A model generated the notes under the pieces. The model was not told the origin of the DNA. It worked only from the letters and a program-made list of their open reading frames with translations, and did not search any database. Shown here in pieces: positions 6,858-9,881 of a DNA stretch of 9,881 nucleotides (its first letter is position 1; every line of letters starts with the position of its first letter). The position numbers and the translations under genes were made by a program. The DNA is from Lachnospiraceae bacterium (GTDB lineage: Bacteria > Bacillota > Clostridia > Lachnospirales > Lachnospiraceae): the NCBI GenBank assembly GCA_009774345.1, contig VSNR01000162.1, positions 1 to 9,881 of the forward strand, written 5' to 3'.

Positions 6858-7307
6858 ATGGTGTGGAAACTGATCTTGCTGTGGATAATCGGCATCAGCT
6901 CAGGACTGATGGTCTCGGCAGGGGTATTTACCGTACTTTTTGTGGTGGGGCTGGTGCCGCGGTTTGCGGGGCGGACGGATACAGCATGGTGCGAAATTTT
7001 TTATGAGGAGTGCCTGATCTTTGGCGCGGTGCTGGCGGATGTACTCAGCGTCTTTCCAATTAAGGGGTCTCTTGGCAGCAGCCCCAACCTGCTGCTTACG
7101 GGACTGTTAGTAGTGATTGGCGTGTTTGCAGGAATTTTTGTGGGATGTCTGTCCATCGCGCTCTCGGAGGTGCTCGACGGTATCCCGATTTTTGCCAGAC
7201 GGATACGGCTCAAAATGGGGGTCAGTATCGCGGTGCTGATGGTGGCAGTCGGAAAGATCGCAGGGTCGATTGTTTATTTTATCAATGGATTTTTTGAAGG
7301 GATATAG
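6858..7307 (+). CDS. spoVAB: Stage V sporulation protein AB (SpoVAB)
   Basis: A 149-residue hydrophobic protein with about four membrane helices (near 5-34, 50-65, 78-105 and 120-143), close to the length of Bacillus SpoVAB. Motifs that fit the family are the N-terminal small-residue helix GISSGLMVSAGVF (12-24) and the conserved GIFVGCLSIALSEVLDGIP segment (92-110) followed by IFARRIRL. It should sit in the forespore or spore inner membrane as part of the dipicolinic acid channel complex. The ATG comes directly after the spoVAA stop (TAG then ATG), with a purine-rich GAAGAGGA upstream inside spoVAA, so translation is probably coupled. It is part of the three-gene spoVA unit. Confidence 0.88.
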   Translation: MVWKLILLWIIGISSGLMVSAGVFTVLFVVGLVPRFAGRTDTAWCEIFYEECLIFGAVLADVLSVFPIKGSLGSSPNLLLTGLLVVIGVFAGIFVGCLSIALSEVLDGIPIFARRIRLKMGVSIAVLMVAVGKIAGSIVYFINGFFEGI

Positions 7308-7312
7308 GGAGG
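7306..7312 (+). promoter_or_regulatory. Ribosome binding site of spoVAC
   Basis: AGGGAGG, overlapping the spoVAB stop codon (TAG 7305-7307) and 9 nt before the ATG at 7322. It is much stronger than anything upstream of spoVAA or spoVAB, suggesting that spoVAC is translated at its own, higher rate. Confidence 0.75.
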
Positions 7313-7321
7313 AAAACACAG

Positions 7322-7783
7322 ATGGCATCAGAACAGAAAAAGGAAGCGTATCAGGAGTATGTGAAGCAAAACTCGCCAAAGACCAATCTGCCATTGCAGA
7401 TGGGCAAAGCGTTTATCATGGGCGGGCTGATCTGCTGCGTGGGGCAGTTTATCGTCAATATCGCGATGAATCAGTTTGGAATTGAGAAGGATACCGCAGC
7501 GGCGTGGTGTTCGATGTTTTTGATTCTCCTGAGCGCGGTGCTGACAGGCTTTAATTTCTATGGAAAATTAGTGAAGTGGGGCGGCGCGGGCGCGCTTGTG
7601 CCCATCACGGGATTTGCAAATTCGGTGGTTGCGTCGGCAATCGAGTACAAGACGGAGGGGCAGGTGTACGGAATAGGATGTAAGATCTTTACGATTGCGG
7701 GACCTGTCATCCTGTATGGCATCTTTACAAGCTGGGTACTGGGACTGATTTATTGGATTGGGAAAATGATGGGGCTTTTGTGA
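7322..7783 (+). CDS. spoVAC: Stage V sporulation protein AC (SpoVAC)
   Basis: A 153-residue inner-membrane protein, equal in size to Bacillus SpoVAC (about 150), the subunit reported to behave as a mechanosensitive channel for dipicolinic acid release. A charged N-terminal tail (1-26) precedes helices at about 30-50 and 60-80. Next comes the family signature GGAGALVPITGFANSVVASAIEYKTEG (87-113, in two blocks: the GAG..VPITGFANS loop and AIEYKTEG), and then a further helix at about 125-148. The GFANS and IEYKTEGQVYGIG elements separate it from SpoVAE, which shares the fold. It is the last gene of the spoVA unit here. A terminator follows within 30 bp, and the next gene is on the opposite strand, so spoVAD and spoVAE do not follow as they do in Bacillus. 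Confidence 0.92.
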   Translation: MASEQKKEAYQEYVKQNSPKTNLPLQMGKAFIMGGLICCVGQFIVNIAMNQFGIEKDTAAAWCSMFLILLSAVLTGFNFYGKLVKWGGAGALVPITGFANSVVASAIEYKTEGQVYGIGCKIFTIAGPVILYGIFTSWVLGLIYWIGKMMGLL

Positions 7784-7806
7784 GCGCGGCAGTTGCCCGC
7801 GCGCAT

Positions 7807-7848
7807 AAAGAGAGGCGGCATCTGCATAGACGGATGCTGCCTCTTTTT
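7807..7848. terminator. Bidirectional terminator between spoVAC and the amylase gene
   Basis: AGAGGCGGCATC (7811-7822) pairs with GATGCTGCCTCT (7833-7844) through one G-T wobble, around a 10-nt loop. On the plus strand it ends in TTTTT (7844-7848). The A-rich left flank (AAAG at 7807-7810) gives a weaker T-rich tail on the minus strand, where the amylase stop lies at 7852-7854. It therefore probably ends both convergent transcripts, more efficiently for spoVAC. A GC-rich hairpin (GCGCGG 7784-7789 with CCGCGC 7797-7802) sits just before it without its own T-tract. Confidence 0.85.
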
Positions 7849-7851
7849 GTA

Positions 7852-9588
7852 TTATCGGAAGCTCTTAATCCAGTTGACGAGAGAGTCGTGGTATACATTG
7901 TTGGTGACATCCCTGCGCATCTGGTCGGTGACGGGACCGTTTTTCTCCATGATGGCAAGGATTGCTTCTTGTAGACCGGCAATCTTTCCTCTCTCAAAAT
8001 CTTCTGAAACCGCCTCGTGTGCAGGCGCTGCTGTGGGTGCGGAGGCTGTGTCAGCAGGAGTCTTTGCAGCCGGTTCTGCGGACGAGGAATGTTCAGCCGC
8101 AGGTGCAGGTTCTGATTTGGCTGTCTGTGGGGCACTTGGACTGTTCTGAGGAGCAGGTGTGTCAGCAACAGTGGTCTTTGCGGCATCTTCCACATGAAGT
8201 GTTACAGGTGTCACATTTGAGAGCTTGTCAGCAGTCTGGTCAGTGACAGGCAGCCAGATCTCCCCGGAGTTTGCCTTTACATTGACACAGATATTGCCGT
8301 TTTCCACACGGACTTTCTGACCAGAGAGTGCGCCGACATACTCAGCGGCATTTCCGGCAGGAAGCGTCATTGTGAAATCACTGTCGTCGTTGTTTACGGT
8401 GACAACGACACTTTCTCCCTCAAAGTTTCTCGAGAACGCATACTGGCGATTCATGAGCTTGAGTTCTCTGTAATCGCCGTAGGATAAAGCCTTGGACTGC
8501 TGTCTGGTACGTCCCAGTGCGGCGACAAGTGCCGTGAAGGAATTGTCCGTCAGGGCGTTTTTATAATCGTCGAGATTCAGTGCAGGTCTTAAAGAGGCGT
8601 CGGAGAACTTTTCTTTTCTGCCCTCGATGCCAAACTCGGAACCATAGTACAGTGACGGAATACCCGGCAGCGTGTACAGCAGGATATGCACAGGAGTGAA
8701 ATGCGCCTTATTGTTGAGCTTGGTGTAAATGCGCTCGACATCATGGTTGTCCACAAAGTTGTAGAGCTTGAAGCCGTTCGGATTGTTGCTGCCCATCTCG
8801 TACAGACGCTTTACAGTGTGCGCGATCTCAAAGAAGTTGTGGTCGTTGTTGCCGGAATACAGTGCCTTGTGCAGCTGGTAATTGGTGACAGAGTGCAGTG
8901 TGCCTTCATTTACCCAGCGCGAGTAATCGCCGTGGATGACTTCACCCATCAGCCAAAATTCCGGCTTAACTTCGTTTGCGACATGGCGCAGCGCCTTCAT
9001 AAAGTCAAAGTCAAGCACATCCGCAGCGTCAAGACGAATGCCGTCCACGTCAAACTCGCTGACCCAGAAGCGGACAACATCACAGATGTAGTCCTTCACG
9101 GCCGGATTGCGCTGGTTGAGCTTCACGAGCAGGTTGTAACCGCCCCAGTTGTCGTAGCAGAACCCGTCGTTGTACTCGTTGTTGCCGCCAAAGTTCACAT
9201 TGCAGTACCAGTCTCTGTACTGCGAGCCTTCACGTTTTTCCTTGATGTCTTTGAATGCAAAGAAATCGCGCCCGGTGTGGTTGAACACGCCGTCAAAAAT
9301 TACTTTGATGTCCTTTTGATGGCACTCTGCCACGAAATTTTTCAGATCTTGATTGTCGCCGAGGCGGCTGTCGAGCTTTTTGTAGTCGGTCGTCTCATAG
9401 CCGTGTCCGACAGATTCAAACAATGGTCCGATATAGATGGCGTTGCAGCCAATGCGTTTGATGTGGTCAATCCAAGGCAGCAGTGTATTTAACCGATGCT
9501 CCGGCTCCCCATAAGTGTTTTCCTTCGGTGCGCCTGTCAGTCCCAAAGGATAGATGTGATAAAAGATAGCCTCATCGTACCAAGCCAT
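7852..9588 (-). CDS. GH13 alpha-amylase-family enzyme with Ala/Pro linker and C-terminal tail
   Basis: A 578-residue alpha-glucan-active enzyme of glycoside hydrolase family 13, with no signal peptide and so probably acting in the cytoplasm on maltodextrins. The (beta/alpha)8 barrel fills about residues 1-370. The four GH13 regions are intact: DGVFNH (99-104), DGIRLDAAD with nucleophile D187, LMGEVIHG with acid/base E216, and FVDNHD with H282 and D283. An early HIYPLGLTGAP stretch and a short domain between strand 3 and helix 3 (105-155) are present. A beta-sandwich domain C spans about 370-447. The protein then continues through an Ala, Pro, Thr and Ser-rich linker (about 470-525) into a 50-residue helical tail (528-578), unlike plain family members. 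The start has AAAGGGGG at 9597-9604, 8 nt upstream. Exact specificity (glucosidase, neopullulanase-like or amylase) cannot be fixed. The gene is monocistronic. Confidence 0.92.
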   Translation of the reverse strand: MAWYDEAIFYHIYPLGLTGAPKENTYGEPEHRLNTLLPWIDHIKRIGCNAIYIGPLFESVGHGYETTDYKKLDSRLGDNQDLKNFVAECHQKDIKVIFDGVFNHTGRDFFAFKDIKEKREGSQYRDWYCNVNFGGNNEYNDGFCYDNWGGYNLLVKLNQRNPAVKDYICDVVRFWVSEFDVDGIRLDAADVLDFDFMKALRHVANEVKPEFWLMGEVIHGDYSRWVNEGTLHSVTNYQLHKALYSGNNDHNFFEIAHTVKRLYEMGSNNPNGFKLYNFVDNHDVERIYTKLNNKAHFTPVHILLYTLPGIPSLYYGSEFGIEGRKEKFSDASLRPALNLDDYKNALTDNSFTALVAALGRTRQQSKALSYGDYRELKLMNRQYAFSRNFEGESVVVTVNNDDSDFTMTLPAGNAAEYVGALSGQKVRVENGNICVNVKANSGEIWLPVTDQTADKLSNVTPVTLHVEDAAKTTVADTPAPQNSPSAPQTAKSEPAPAAEHSSSAEPAAKTPADTASAPTAAPAHEAVSEDFERGKIAGLQEAILAIMEKNGPVTDQMRRDVTNNVYHDSLVNWIKSFR

Positions 9589-9596
9589 TTTTAGGT

Positions 9597-9604
9597 CCCC
9601 CTTT
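9597..9604 (-). promoter_or_regulatory. Ribosome binding site of the amylase gene
   Basis: AAAGGGGG on the minus strand, 8 nt before the ATG at 9588. It supports this start, which is also the first Met before the barrel's opening strand. Confidence 0.75.
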
Positions 9605-9630
9605 ATATCTCGTATTTTTTAGAATATTGT

Positions 9631-9662
9631 GATAACAGCACTGGATAGATCTGGCAGTTATC
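9631..9662. repeat. Imperfect dyad in the amylase leader
   Basis: GATAACAGC (9631-9639) and GCAGTTATC (9654-9662) are inverted with one mismatch in nine and a 14-bp spacer. Just beside it lies the 8-bp palindrome CTGTACAG (9662-9669). Both are immediately downstream of the predicted transcription start of the amylase gene (about 9670). They could be a repressor operator or an mRNA hairpin. No T-tract follows, so a terminator is unlikely. Confidence 0.4.
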
Positions 9663-9676
9663 TGTACAGACACTTT

Positions 9677-9735
9677 AGTATATCATATAAATGAAGATTG
9701 GTCAAAATTTTAATTTTTTCAAGATTTTGTTAAAG
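9677..9735 (-). promoter_or_regulatory. Sigma-A promoter of the amylase gene with UP-like element
   Basis: On the minus strand TTGACC (9700-9705) and TATACT (9677-9682) are separated by exactly 17 bp, and the -10 is extended by TGA. Upstream of the -35 lies an AT-rich tract of A and T runs (about 9706-9735) resembling an UP element. The predicted start near 9670 gives a leader of about 80 nt. This is the best promoter in the window. Confidence 0.8.
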
Positions 9736-9783
9736 GTGTAAAACTTATTCAATTTGTTGAAGAATTATCGCGGAATGAGGCAG

Positions 9784-9815
9784 CAGATTATTCGTAGTTT
9801 GTTAAAAATAATCTG
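9784..9815. repeat. Perfect 9-bp inverted repeat after the edge gene
   Basis: CAGATTATT (9784-9792) and AATAATCTG (9807-9815) are exact reverse complements around a 14-nt loop. The repeat begins at the base next to the stop codon of the minus-strand gene at the right edge. It may fold in that transcript's 3' end, but no T-run follows it, so a standard terminator is not shown. The spacer 9589-9815 otherwise holds only the amylase promoter elements. Confidence 0.5.
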
Positions 9816-9881
9816 TCACCCAAGCGTTTCAATCACGCACTGATGATTCTTCTCCTTTGTGTCATAGTTCATTCCGACAGC
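9816..9881 (-). CDS. Partial gene: C-terminal end, possibly AAA-ATPase/PD-(D/E)XK family
   Basis: The minus strand is open from the window edge to TGA at 9816-9818, giving 21 codons that end a protein: VGMNYDTKEKNHQCVIETLG after a first Ala. The pattern hydrophobic-VG-[IM]-N-[YF]-D-x-x-x-K-x-H-x-C-x-I-E resembles, from memory, the C-terminus of the AAA-ATPase-like proteins with a PD-(D/E)XK nuclease-like domain (DUF1703/PDDEXK_9) that are frequent and multicopy in Clostridia. Such a short fragment gives weak evidence. The remainder lies beyond the window. A 9-bp inverted repeat starts right after the stop. Confidence 0.5.
   Translation of the reverse strand, partial: AVGMNYDTKEKNHQCVIETLG

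Noticed and set aside
8686..9492. A 268-codon open frame on the plus strand
   Set aside because: It is antisense to the GH13 catalytic barrel with intact active-site motifs. Its Val-rich product looks like a shadow of the other strand.
9748..9761. Short dyad TTCAA/TTGAA
   Set aside because: Five base pairs with a 4-nt loop in AT-rich DNA are expected by chance.
1..9881. CRISPR array, insertion sequence, tRNA or rRNA
   Set aside because: No regularly spaced direct repeats, transposase motifs or conserved RNA gene sequences were recognised on either strand.

Overview
The window looks like chromosomal DNA from a spore-forming Firmicute of the class Clostridia, most likely a Lachnospiraceae-type gut bacterium. 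The reasons are the spoVA sporulation genes, AGGAGG-type ribosome binding sites, a DUF6033-like protein (a family I associate with Lachnospiraceae), a moderate GC content, and tightly packed genes with T-tract terminators. The species cannot be read from the sequence. I see no mobile element, CRISPR array, rRNA or tRNA.

Layout, left to right. (1) 19-849 (+): a charged DUF6033-like protein, closed by a strong terminator at 881-922. (2) 980-3829 (+): a two-gene potassium-uptake unit, trkA (cytoplasmic NAD/ATP-binding gate ring) and trkH (membrane pore), with a sigma-A-like promoter at 913-940. (3) 3818-4594 (-): a PHP-domain metal-dependent phosphoesterase, whose 3' end overlaps trkH by 12 bp. 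(4) 4685-6148 (+): a fold-type I PLP-dependent Orn/Lys/Arg decarboxylase-like enzyme. (5) 6141-7783 (+): spoVAA, spoVAB and spoVAC, membrane proteins of the dipicolinic acid channel of the forespore and spore inner membrane. They end at a bidirectional terminator (7807-7848) with no spoVAD or spoVAE after them. (6) 7852-9588 (-): a cytoplasmic GH13 alpha-amylase-family enzyme with an unusual Ala/Pro-rich linker and a short helical C-terminal tail, driven by a clear sigma-A promoter with an AT-rich upstream element. (7) 9816-9881 (-): the last 21 codons of a further gene, possibly an AAA-ATPase/PD-(D/E)XK family protein.

Most genes are familiar housekeeping, sporulation or carbohydrate genes, and I do not see a clearly new multi-gene system. 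The notable signals are local. A 5-bp tandem duplication at the start of trkA has put the canonical ATG out of frame and leaves a GTG start overlapping the stop of a two-codon mini-ORF. A perfect 10-bp inverted repeat sits at the decarboxylase/spoVAA junction, next to a sigma-G-like promoter that would start RNA inside the repeat. The spoVA cluster stops after spoVAC. The amylase carries a linker-plus-tail extension that its family normally lacks.

TrkA and TrkH work together as one transporter. SpoVAA, SpoVAB and SpoVAC should act together in dipicolinic acid movement. The PHP protein, the decarboxylase and the amylase have no evident shared pathway with their neighbours.
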